This document shows, in pieces, positions 9,257 through 18,489 of a stretch of DNA of 21,569 nucleotides. Origin of the DNA: Hypsibius dujardini. Lineage: Eukaryota; Tardigrada; Eutardigrada; Parachela; Hypsibiidae. The position numbers were made by a program, and so were the translations under genes. Numbering within the stretch: position 1 is the first letter of the stretch; each line of letters begins with the position of its first letter. The notes beneath the pieces are model-generated. The model was given only the letters and a program-made list of their open reading frames with translations, ran no database searches and was not told the DNA's origin. Where the stretch lies: contig LRSR01000510.1 of the NCBI GenBank assembly GCA_001579985.1, positions 1 through 21,569 on the forward strand, read 5' to 3'.

Positions 9257-12200
9257 GTGAGAAGCTTGTGTGCGACATTTAGAATTGCAGAAATTCTGCT
9301 GCTGGTTAGCAATAATATTCGTTTTTGCAAAAGAGTAACAATATTGATATATTTTTTCATACAAATATGAGGCAGATTATTTTAGGAAATCGCTAAATGG
9401 TCACCCCCTTTCACTATTATCACCTCCTTTTGCACCCTGTTCTACTAATGACGTCCCTTGTTCAACTTATAATATTTTATCATTGATTTAGTTAAAATTT
9501 CGGCACAAAATACCTTTCAATATTATCTAACTAGCAAATATATAACGAGAACTATCAAAATTTGTTTTCTCTTTTTTCATTTTACAAATCAAATAGAACA
9601 TGTTTCTGTTTCAATTAGCACCTGCTTGTTAAGAAATACAATAGTATTTTACGAATCTCAATTAAAATTATTGTAAAGGCATCCTTAATATATTGTGACT
9701 TCCAGCTAAAATTCCTAATAACTTGAGACTGTCATTTCATGTGAAATTAAACTAAATGATGAACACAAATATAGTAAAGCTAGTTTGATTCTTAAAATGC
9801 ACATTATTTGGGGAAAGGGATGACTAGTGTAATAGAGATGGAAAGGGGGTGTATAGAGGGACTAAAGTGGTAAACTTTATTTTAAATTCTATCATGCTCT
9901 TCATACTTCTTTAATAGTATCTAATGCAATCGATACATTTTGAAATCTTTATACATTTTGAATTTCCTTAAAATTGTCTATATGTCTTCTTGAGCGGTGA
10001 GTTGTTAAAATCTTGCACTATTTTCTTATTACTTTGTTGGGTGCTGCAACATGTTAAAATAGTCTGAAATGAAATAAAATATTCGTCCCTGTCAGTGACG
10101 ACGGGTGTGGTGTGCGAAGCCTCGGAAATTTTACTCACCTTTGTTGGATCTGGTATCTTCAAACGGCGCTGTGGTGCACAACGACAGACGCTTTCTTAAC
10201 TGTATGAAGGCTTTAATGAAAAAGCGACCATATTCATAAAATCATTTTTTGAGGTTTAATAGTTACTTTTCTAAATCCACAAAACCCTAAATAAAAGGCC
10301 CAGCTTTACTTTGATAGCAGTTATAATGAACCAATGTCGTTTGCGTTTTTAAACGTGTAAATTTTGTGTGTGTCTACTAAGATTAAAAAATGAATGAAGA
10401 GAAATGGACGCATCAAGTTGGATGGGAGAAAGGTCAGAACGATGAAACTTTGCCGGGTCTATAACCATAACCTTTAAAACATAATTATTCTTTCCGGACG
10501 CATCAATTCTCAACGTAAACTCTCACCTCCCAGGACCTTGAATAAAACGGCTATTAAGGTCTTCAATTGTCATGACGCTTTCGCCAAGTTCATGAACGCC
10601 TATGTTCTACGTTGTTCAGTGCTTAAGCATACTCACAAACTAGGTTACTCTGATCTCGCCCACAGGATAGGTTCGTCGTGGCGGACAACAGCAGCAACAC
10701 CGTCAACCTCACGCTGGATCGCATCCAGGACTGGAGGCTTCTCGGTGCACAGCAAAATGCAACCCATTCTATCGTACGAGCAACGAGAAAACTCAAAACC
10801 CGCGACCGTACCGATTACAATTTCTCGGTATAGTTGACAATTCTCCACACAAGAATTCTTGCCCTTCTTTCCTCATTCATACCATAATCATCAATATATT
10901 CGTCGTGTACCAATATACAGGATCCATCGTGGAATTTAATTTACTCCGTCAGTGATACTCCACCAAATCGAGGCACAGGTGAAATTAAAATGCATTTTGC
11001 CCGAGGCACGAGATTGTTCTCCTTCTTCCACCGAATCCTCAACACTACGACAGGTAACAAAAAACAGGTCTACTGTAAATGAACCCAGTGTATCCTGAGT
11101 TTTGATCTTGCGCAATTCCTTAATACCATTCGTTTCAGTATTAATTGGCTAATTTTCTAACCGTTTTTTGTGGATGTAATCGAAAATGTACTTGAATGAC
11201 TTTTCGTGATTTATTTCAATGTTAATAAATAATGTGAAATATTATATTTCAGTAGTTAATAATTATTATGAAATAATAGTTAATAATAGTAATAATAGTT
11301 AATAATAGTAAATAGATAATATAATTCAGAATTCTGTCACTATTGCAAACTGTTTAGTTTTACATGTTTTTGAACAATTTACAATATGATTGCGGATGGC
11401 AACTTTTCCTTATAAGCCGGTCGGTGGATTATTACCGTATTTGATAATTAATTTAATTTTTGCGTTTCAAGTTTTGATCTAAATATATTCATTATTTGAT
11501 CATTTACATACAAATATAAATACTTCTGAAATTTAGCAATGACTTTGCCATTAGATGTGCCAACAACAACGACCTCGGCGACGCTCCGTGACGTGACGGA
11601 AGACCCAAATTTGAATCCCAAGCCAACACGCCCTTTCATCCGACCTACAACGACGCCACGCACCACAACGACCACGACGACCACCGAAGAACCAACAACC
11701 ACGGAGACAACGACCGAGGAACCCACAACAACAACCGAAGAACCCACAACAACAACGGAAGAGCCAACCACGACAACTACGACCACACGAAAAACGACTA
11801 CAACTCCACGCACGACGCAAACAACCCGGCGAACTACGACGCGAACAACCCCAAGAACGACAACCTCCACAACGACCACAACTTCAACCACCACGACAGA
11901 AGAACCCACCACTGTCGACCCGTTCGCACAGGAAACCGACACAACCTTTTCTTCGACTTTCGCTGAGGACACGACCATTACAAGCCTCCCCGCAGGCTTC
12001 TTCCCCGAACAAGTCTCATCGACGGAATCGGTTCCTCTAAGAATCACATTCCTCCCAATTATTCCACCGACCAGGGCGACCGTTCCGTACAGACAGCCCG
12101 TCCAGGAACCGCCCAGAACGACGACAACAACAACAACGACACCATATACCATTCCTCCGGAAGTAGAAACAACCACCACCGAACCAATCCATGACCAGCC

Positions 12201-15200
12201 AACTACAAGAATCGTATTTTTACCCATCACTCCACCAAATCGGGATGCTGTAATGCAGACACCGTTCTTTCCGTTACCGATACCGACGATCGCAACGTAC
12301 GACCCGGATGCCACGACTCGTGGACTTTACATCTGGCAGCCCGTTGCGCAACCGACTGTCCCACCCGTCGCGCCGTCAATTACAGGTATAACAGCGTTGA
12401 GTGCTACTTTTTGTGCCCCACAATATTCTAGCAAAAAGATATCCCTGTTCTCCTTTCGCTCCAATCCTCAAGGAAAACATAGTGCCAAGTTATTTATCAA
12501 ACACATCTTGATGTAGCAACGGTGCCTGGAACAGTATATTTTTTGGGGAAAATTATTAATTAATACAAACTACTAACAGTTTTTCACTCTTCACTAAAAT
12601 TATCAAGACGACAAAAGTGGGAGCGTAAACTTGCGTTTTATTTAGCATAGAAGGAAGAGATTTTCATACGATTCCGCAATTTCATCGGACACTACCTCCG
12701 AAGTCATTTAAATTTCTAAATAAACTAATGTTTAATAAAGGTTTCCTGGCACTACACAAGGCGTAGATCTCATTTTTATTCCGTCAAATTCCTACCAGTT
12801 TGTGATCAGCTGTTTTTCTGTTCCCTCACAATCAGGGCGCGCTTAGGGTCCTGATCAGTCGGAACCAGGGCCCCTCATTGTAGGGCCAGGGTTTGGACAA
12901 AAGGGCAAATGCAGTTTTTCCACAATTGCACCCAAATGTTCCTGGTTATTTTGAAACTTGTGGGGAGGGTAAGGTCAAATTTCCAAAATCCCCTGGGGTT
13001 TTAAAACATTTTCGAAAACCTCCGTTTGTTACTCAAATTTTGGACTATCTTTGAATGTTTCGAACGCGTAATTGCGCGCGCGTGGCAGAGCTCCAGTGCA
13101 TAGTTCATTCATTAGTCTGCTTGTCTTGCAGAATGGTGGTTGAGACAGCTCAGCTCAGATCAGGGAAGGTGCTTCTGTTTTCGTCAAAAAAGTTCTCCCC
13201 ACTCCCCCTAACGAGAATGTATTTTGGAACACAATAAACCTCAAATTTGATTGAAAAACTGGTTTAGATTCTGAACATATTCTGAAATCTATGGAGGTCC
13301 CAAATTTTGGGTTCAATTATGAAAAAATTTACTGTGCCGCTTTACCCTGCCCCTAGCCCTATCACGAGGGTGTTCTGGTGCCGATTTGTAAAGTTCATAA
13401 CGAGCCCTGATTACGATTTCTTCCGTGTTCCGTTCCTCAAAGGTAACAAACCGATATGAGATAAGACTTGACAACTACTCCATTTTCTAGAGCCATTAGG
13501 CCAGCTCCCAGCTCCGTCGACCACGAGAATACCCTACCGCGACCCGACCGCGTATAACCCGTTTAATAATATCAATAACAACAACAACAACAACAACGGT
13601 GAAGGAATTACGACCACCAGGATTTATCCGTATCAAACGCAAAGTCCGATTCGAAATAACGGTGACTCCAACTCCGTGTCTTTATGGGGCAATTTTGGCG
13701 GGAACGGGCTACGGACAGACGGATCCATGCAGCGTCCAGACAGTCCGTCGTACAGTCAGAGCGACGGACGTTTCAATCCTGAACGGCCGAGTCCGCCACT
13801 TTGGACTCCGAGCTACTTCAACGGTGCTCCGACCACCCAACCGGCCGGGTACCCTGTTCTGAGCGGTATTAACGGATACTCGTCAGCTGTGATCAACGGG
13901 AACCCTATAACGGTCGCTAAGGGAAGCCCTATCGTCGGGTACCCTGACGTCATTCACGGATACCCCACGATCAACAATGGGTACGCCAATGGTAATACCA
14001 ACGGGAACCCTGCTATGGGTATGGGAAACAACGGATACCCCATTGTTAATAACGGTGTCTACAACTACAACGTCGGAGTGCCGGCTAATTCGCCGCCCGC
14101 CCCTTGGGTCGACACACTTCGCAGTCCCACGGGTTTGGTCGGTCCGGATGCGGGTCTGACAGCGAACCTCCCGGCGGGTTCAGTGGTGATTGTCGGACGA
14201 CCCAACAGCAACGAGCCACCGTCGGTGGACTATCAGGGAATGATGGATACGGATTCGCCGAGCTTTGATCTTGGCTTCGGGCCTGACCAGAGTGAGATGA
14301 CTCCGGCGACGGAGATTCATGGTGAGGAGTGATACAAACAAAAACGCATTTTTTGTAGCCTCGGTTTAGTAGTTGAACAATTTGAGAATTTTTGTAACTA
14401 TCTATTCTAAAATCTTAAATCAAAATATCAGTATCCTCAGTCACTGACAATACTACCTGAAAACTAAACAATATACTTCGTACCGCTCACAGTTTGTCCG
14501 GACATCTCTCATTGACTCTTTGACGTGTAAAGGAACCGGTTTTTACCGGCAGATCATACTGTACTTGAAAAACTAACATTTAGAAGTTAAAGCTTAAATT
14601 AAATGCCATTATGACTGACTTAGTGTTGTTCAGATTAATTTAAAGTATGATTTAAAATGTCACACACAAGCATTTTATTTTAAATCAATTTTATTTTATA
14701 CTAGTTTGAAACCAGTTTTGTATAAGGATTAATTTTTAATTTAATTTAAAACTTTTCACTGGAATAGACAGTAAACTCATGTTTCAGCTTAAATGTATTA
14801 GAGTTTTGCTATGCAATGTTCATTGATGATGAATTAAATTATTGTAGCGGCTAGTTTCAATCATTCAACCGTAGATACTGGTTCATGTATTGCCTCGAAA
14901 CTGTATCATTATATTAAGCCAGTCTTGTGAATTTTTAAAGTTAAAATATCACAAAAAAGTATGTAAAACATGACGCAAAGAAAAAGGGAAATGATTTAGT
15001 AATTTATGTAAAAATTGTTGTAATTAATTTAAAAGATTTAAATTAACCAGCCATTGCATTTCAAAAAAGTTTAAATTTAATTTCAATGTATTTTTCTAAA
15101 ACAAATTTTGATTCAGACAACACTAGACGGACTGATTTTTCAACAGCAAATACCAAAGCCAGCCGACTTGTTTAAATACGTAATGAAACCACATGCCAAA

Positions 15201-15903
15201 CGTTTTGATAACTAATTTCATTGTCTGAGAAAAAGCTTGACCTCGCGCTGTAGATTTTTTACCAACAGCATTCCGCCTTTTTTCTACATAAAATTTATCA
15301 ATTCAAAATAAAGACAATGAGAAAACTGCCAATTAGCATTTGGGTATTTAGTTTATTATTCTAACTAGCCACTTTTTATTTTAATTCAGAGTTGCTCGAA
15401 CAAAATTATTAACTTTGAGCCCTGCAATTTTAGGGGTTGATGAGGATTTGTTTTTGGCACCGACATGGCAGTTAAGTCCGACGGCGACATCGACGGACCA
15501 CCCTCCGACGGAACGGCTGTTGACCGTAACCATAGAACCCTTAGACGCCAGTAAAAATACCGAAAGCCCTCTTATCATTGTGACTACCAGTGGAAACGGG
15601 TCCGTGGCCGACCTGAGCGGACCGATTAGTTTGGTCTCGTTGTCCGCACACGGGCCCAACCTGACGGCCAATTTCTTCGGCGTCCCTGTCAAGTTTGGCG
15701 TACCTCCGAGTGCGGTGTCGCGATTAAACAGCCCCGTGGAGACGCTCCTGAACGGCGGGAACCCAGTGGCTAGAAGGGTCTTGGTTGCACTGGAACAAGT
15801 GTGGAGTATAATGGGGCAAATTGTCGGCAACAGTAGTTCCGGCACAACAAGAAAAACAACAACGCCGCAGTTTGTTGTGAAAGCTGACGCCGCAACAATG
15901 TAA
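8987..15903 (+). CDS. Secreted DOMON-domain protein with mucin-like and repeat-rich tail, 6 exons
   Basis: Joining 8987-9256, 10666-10827, 10921-11053, 11537-12385, 13491-14321 and 15434-15903 gives one open frame of 904 residues with intron phases 0, 0, 1, 1, 1. Residues 1-20 form a signal peptide (LCLACFMVAAVSS). Residues about 25-188 are a DOMON domain of the dopamine beta-hydroxylase/MOXD type: WRVNATDVAVELGGRTKGW, GGMDRSD, DRFVV, IQDWRLL, NLIYSVSD and HFARGTR follow the family order. DBH-like proteins normally continue into two copper type II monooxygenase domains. None is present here; instead come a Thr-rich mucin region (about 190-471), an Asn/Gly/Tyr/Pro-rich region (about 472-748) and an unrecognised tail (749-904). 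With no transmembrane helix seen, it is probably an extracellular matrix, mucus or cuticle component. M71 and H169 could be haem ligands, as in haem-binding DOMON domains (inference). Confidence 0.82.
9257..10665 (+). other. DOMON gene intron 1
   Basis: A phase 0 GT-AG intron of about 1.4 kb, AT-rich. A possible weak inverted-repeat pair lies at about 9395 (CACCCCCTTTCACTATTAT) and about 9830-9857 (its diverged reverse complement), hinting at an old MITE. No exon is seen inside. Confidence 0.7.
10666..10827 (+). CDS. DOMON gene exon 2 (middle of DOMON domain)
   Basis: Encodes residues 91-144 between acceptor CCCACAG|GAT and donor TCG|GTATAG, phase 0 at both ends. Key motifs are DRFVVADN, then DRIQDWRLLG and RKLKTRDRTDYNF, matching the DRx, QDWxLL and RKLxTxDxxDY pattern of DBH/MOXD-type DOMON domains. 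The Cys commonly seen in RxLxTCD is Arg here. Two NxS/T sequons occur (NLT and NAT). Confidence 0.85.
10921..11053 (+). CDS. DOMON gene exon 3 (end of DOMON domain)
   Basis: Encodes residues 145-188 and one base of 189, after acceptor ATATACAG|GAT and up to donor ACAG|GTAACA. The peptide runs DPSWNLIYSVSDTP, then GEIKMHFARGTRLFSFF, the usual closing strands of a DOMON domain with the H-x-x-RG motif. The intron before it is only 93 bases. The phase 1 end opens a run of phase 1 introns. Confidence 0.85.
11054..11536 (+). other. DOMON gene intron 3 with AT-rich simple repeats
   Basis: A phase 1 GT-AG intron. From about 11216 to 11325 it carries irregular TAATAATAG-type repeats, including AATAGTTAATAATAGTAA occurring twice in a row. 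Nothing else is recognised. Confidence 0.75.
11537..12385 (+). CDS. DOMON gene exon 4 (Thr-rich mucin-like region)
   Basis: The acceptor AATTTAG|CA completes Ala189, and the donor TTACAG|GTATAA leaves phase 1. The exon is 849 bases, a multiple of three with the same phase at both ends. It encodes tandem TEEPTTT-type repeats and long Thr runs mixed with Pro and Arg (about residues 215-320), then repeated I-x-F-L-P-I-x-P-P blocks (for example ITFLPIIPPTR and IVFLPITPPNR). The composition suits dense O-glycosylation, as in mucins and some peritrophic or cuticle proteins. The frame stays open past the donor to 12516, but the splice is preferred because it alone connects in phase to exon 5. Confidence 0.8.
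12386..13490 (+). other. DOMON gene intron 4, holding element C
   Basis: A phase 1 GT-AG intron. About half of it is the inverted-repeat element at 12829-13414. No exon is recognised inside it. Confidence 0.7.
12829..13414. mobile_element. MITE-like inverted-repeat element C
   Basis: The left end AATCAGGGCGCGC and the right end GAGCCCTGATT are reverse complements. The arms continue pairing for more than 100 bases: GTCGGAACCAGGGC matches the reverse-complemented ATCGGCACCAGAAC, and TTTTTCCACAATTGCACCC matches TTTTTTCATAATTGAACCC. The interior shows no transposase frame. A clear target-site duplication was not identified. A related fragment lies at about 3445-3560 in the GPCR intron, so the family is present at least twice in the window. 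Confidence 0.72.
13491..14321 (+). CDS. DOMON gene exon 5 (Asn run and Gly-Tyr-Pro repeats)
   Basis: The acceptor TTTTCTAG|AG completes Glu472, and the donor CATG|GTGAGG leaves phase 1. The length of 831 is again a multiple of three. It begins with PAPSTTRIPYRDP, then an eight-Asn run from an (AAC)n tract, and from about residue 591 to 667 shows irregular GYP/NGYP/NGNP repeats (VGYPDVIHGYPTINNGYANG). Such low-complexity GYP/Asn-rich sequence is typical of structural extracellular proteins. If the donor were not used, the frame would stop at 14332 after three more residues. Confidence 0.77.
14322..15433 (+). other. DOMON gene intron 5, holding element D
   Basis: A phase 1 GT-AG intron, strongly AT-rich. 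It contains a probable inverted-repeat element at 14611-15133. No coding sequence is recognised. Confidence 0.7.
14611..15133. mobile_element. Probable MITE-like element D
   Basis: The left end CTTAGTGTTGTTCAGATTAA and the reverse-complemented right end TCTAGTGTTGTCTGAATCAA are near matches over about 27 bases. The interior is AT-rich and non-coding. A similar end, ACAACACTAG, occurs at about 21090-21100, suggesting a dispersed family. Terminal repeats are shorter than in elements A to C, so confidence is lower. Confidence 0.5.
15434..15903 (+). CDS. DOMON gene exon 6 (C-terminal region, unrecognised)
   Basis: The acceptor CAATTTTAG|GG completes Gly749, and TAA at 15901-15903 ends the protein. 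An alternative in-phase acceptor at 15391 (ATTCAGAG) would add 14 residues. The roughly 155-residue tail (GVDEDLFLAPTWQL, LLTVTIEPLD, PISLVSLSAHGP, VKFGVPPSAVSRL) has predicted beta-strand-like hydrophobic alternation but no family I recognise. It ends in a basic Thr-rich piece without a membrane anchor. The codon composition is GC-rich like the other exons. Confidence 0.7.
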
Positions 15904-15984
15904 CGAAAAGCACGCGGGCGTTGGGCAATATTTTTTTAAGTTTGCTCTGTATGGCATAACTTTGTGATCTCTTGCTGCTGCTTG

Positions 15985-16018
15985 GTGTGTGTGTGTGCAT
16001 GTGTGTGTGTGTATGTGT
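15985..16018 (+). repeat. (GT)n microsatellite in the 3' UTR
   Basis: An alternating GT tract interrupted by CA and TA, located between the stop codon and the polyadenylation signal of the DOMON gene. Confidence 0.9.
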
Positions 16019-16096
16019 AAGAAAAGACGACATGCAAAATAGCGAGGGTATTTTTTGTGGGGCTCTTGTTGCCTACATGGACCTTCTGACCTACTC

Positions 16097-16135
16097 AATA
16101 AAGTATTATGTTGTATTGTATTGTATTGTATTGTA
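16097..16135 (+). terminator. Polyadenylation signal with GT-rich downstream element of the DOMON gene
   Basis: AATAAA at 16097-16102 lies about 195 bases after the stop codon. Five tandem TTGTA units follow at 16111-16135, so the cleavage zone would be followed by a GU-rich element. This is the standard eukaryotic 3'-end layout and supports exon 6 as the last exon. Confidence 0.78.
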
Positions 16136-17665
16136 GTTCCTTCAGAATCGGTATCTTATAGCTTGTACTCGTATAGCATGGAGGAAGTTCGTTAAATGAT
16201 TCACTTTATTTCGTAACAAATACGATAGGTGGCAAATTCTTAAAAACATGGAGACTATAGGATTTCGTCATGACAGTTACTGGCATGACTGCAACCCTGC
16301 TCTAATTTGCGACTTGCGAGGATTGCACTTATCAGTGAAAAGACGGGTGGACCGTGGCAAGGTCCGCACTAGCTCATTTTAACCTGAAAGTAAATATCCT
16401 CATCATTAAAGCAGCTTGCCGTGAAATGTCACAACAATCGCGTGTGTAAACGTTTTGTGGTGCACGGATAGTTTCCAGAGACTTAACTAAAAAGCCGTAA
16501 AAATTAGTTTTTTTAAGTTCCCCTAAAAACTAACATTAAAAAATAATTTGAGCCGCTTCATGCCAAATGGTTGTATATGACAACAACGGGACCGGAAAGT
16601 TTGAAAAAGATTAAGTAGCCGGACAGGCTGGCCGGCGATTCAAGTAGGAGATGGCATGCGAACATGGACAGTCCATTGGAAGAGATAAACAACCAAACCG
16701 GTTGGTGAGCGTACAGCAGGGAAGATTTATGTTCCATACGGAAGTTTTGCAGCCGGTCCGGAAAGACGACTATCAGTCCGGAAAGTTCCGCATCGACCTA
16801 CCACCTACCGGCTGAACAGACCAGGACGTTCACCTTCGCGACAGACCGTCAATGCAACCTTTCGATCTGTTCGTCAGTATTTAGGCTGACCGCAAACCGC
16901 TTGAAAGTCTAGCCGTACACCCTTCGGACGGAGCATGAACTTTCGAGCCAGTCTGACCATCGTCTGAATTCCGGACTGGTCGTTCAACTTTCGGTCAAAC
17001 GACGATCCGATAGTGAACCGTCCTGGCAAGCCATTATATTATATATTGGTACCTGTTGCGTCTACAGTTGAATATGCGAAAGGACTCGCCCCTTTTGAAT
17101 TCTACAAGCGGCATTTTAAGGGGACATCCCTGCAAATGACGAGCCTTTTCAGTGCTGACCCTCGAAAAAAAGGTGCTCCTCAAAATACGATTGCACTCGT
17201 ACCCCAGCGCCAAACTTTCTGACCAGACTACGTGAGAAAGCATGTTCTAATCCGATCTTGTTCAGAACTGGCCCAGAATGCCTCAGAGCGGGTAAGAATT
17301 GGCGAGGAAGCTCCTCGCGATATTTTTCCGAATTCCTAGCCAGCAATAAAGTGAGAATTTGGTGAGAATCACTTGAGGCGCCCGCGAGAAAAATCTCGTT
17401 GAACTTGTGCCAGACCTGCAAGAGGACTTTCTGGCCGGAAATGCACTTGATATTCCTGTCGAGATTGTTCGCCCGAAGTTTCCCAAAACAATGGGCGGAT
17501 TTTGAGGACAAATTTTCCCGCAAGAAAGCTCATGCTGATTTCGCTCAGCTTAATTTTCCCGAGCATCGCTCGAGTCCGTACCGTGTGAACTTTTTCGAGT
17601 CTTGCTTTGCTGCTGTTGCTTCATTGTAGCGAATGGCACTATGGAACGGAAGTAGGTCGAATCAT

Positions 17666-17671
17666 TTTAAT
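17666..17671 (-). terminator. Candidate polyadenylation signal (ATTAAA) of the first GH16-like gene
   Basis: ATTAAA on the minus strand, about 93 bases after the stop codon at 17764. It is the common variant of AATAAA and the nearest such hexamer that I found. There is no other support. Confidence 0.45.
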
Positions 17672-17763
17672 CAGCTCGAAATTGCATTACGACGGCAAGG
17701 CATAATATACATAGAACACAGTGCGGAGTAGAAGGTTGTAGCGACCATAGATGTGAAAATTAT

Positions 17764-18489
17764 CTAAAACCGATGAGGTCCCCCGTTTAGCATTCTACGA
17801 CGCCGACGTCGAACCGTCAGCACAACCAGTACCGCCAGCAACGCCCCAAAAGCCAGCAAAAGCGAGCCCAAAGTCCCGATGACCGGGATAAAATACCACG
17901 GCATATCCTCTCTGTGCGGAATATTCGACACGGTGTACATCTCCTCCGCTGAGTCCTCCTCCTCAAATGTCCGATTCTGTCGGACCACGACGTAATCCAC
18001 TAAGACCTGCCGCACCTGAAAATCCCTTGTCCCGTCCGCCTGAGTTTCACAGAAGGCCCCGCCCACCACGATATTCATGACAATCTGCAGGGGGATGTGT
18101 GGGATCTTGACGGGATCGGTGATCCAGTACACCTTATGCTCGTCAATGTACCACTCCATGCTCGTATTGGTCCACACCATCTTGAACTTGTGGAAGGCCA
18201 AGGGTTTTTTCGACAGATAAATATTCGAATAAATTCCCACGTCAAATTCTACTTGCTGATCGTCGTTTAAGGAGTGAAAAAGTCGTTGGGAGTTAATGCC
18301 GCCGTTGTCAATGAAGGCCGCTGACGGGGGTGCGAATTCCAAGGGGAGCTCCACGGTGGACGGACGGTTCAGCCATAGTCCGGTGTAAAAGTCCGGCCCA
18401 CCGGGCAGCTTGGCACGCCATTCCACCTCGCCGTAGAGGAACTCGAACTTTCCGTTGGAATCCACTCGTGAGGAGGTGTAGTTGCAGCC
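17764..18489 (-). CDS. GH16-like gene 1, exon 2
   Basis: Encodes residues 94-334 on the minus strand after acceptor CAATTAG|GGC, ending at TAG (17766-17764). It carries GCNYTSSR, the altered active-site strand, the rest of the jelly-roll fold, the stalk, the membrane helix and the basic tail. It is uninterrupted across the point where the tandem paralogue has an intron. Confidence 0.88.
   Translation of the reverse strand, partial: GCNYTSSRVDSNGKFEFLYGEVEWRAKLPGGPDFYTGLWLNRPSTVELPLEFAPPSAAFIDNGGINSQRLFHSLNDDQQVEFDVGIYSNIYLSKKPLAFHKFKMVWTNTSMEWYIDEHKVYWITDPVKIPHIPLQIVMNIVVGGAFCETQADGTRDFQVRQVLVDYVVVRQNRTFEEEDSAEEMYTVSNIPHREDMPWYFIPVIGTLGSLLLAFGALLAVLVVLTVRRRRRRMLNGGPHRF

Larger units (their letters stand above)
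15904..17763. other. 3' region and spacer between the tail-to-tail DOMON and GH16-like genes
   Basis: Holds the 3' UTR of the DOMON gene with GT repeats, its polyadenylation signal, and about 1.6 kb of spacer. The part from about 16590 to 17030 is rich in short recurring words such as TCCGGAAAG and CCGGACTGG on both strands. From 17030 to 17630 overlapping open frames occur on both strands, but none shows protein family features. The polyadenylation side of the minus-strand GH16-like gene is at the right end. Confidence 0.6.

Noticed and set aside
9395-9860. Possible MITE in DOMON intron 1 (inverted CACCCCCTTTC tracts)
   Set aside because: Pairing is convincing over only about 20 bases, so it is noted under the intron but not called as an element.
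11448-12314. Minus-strand open frame of 288 codons rich in Val and Gly
   Set aside because: It is the reverse strand of the Thr-rich exon: ACN codons read as GT/TG-rich Val-Gly runs. The plus-strand frame connects in phase to flanking exons and has the sensible composition.
15381-16098. Minus-strand open frames opposite DOMON gene exon 6 and its 3' UTR
   Set aside because: One mirrors the coding exon. The others run through the GT microsatellite (His-Thr repeats) and a polyadenylation region.
17013-17629. Several overlapping open frames on both strands
   Set aside because: None has a signal peptide, domain motif or good splice context. Mutual overlap in many frames points to chance openness of GC-moderate spacer or repeat DNA.
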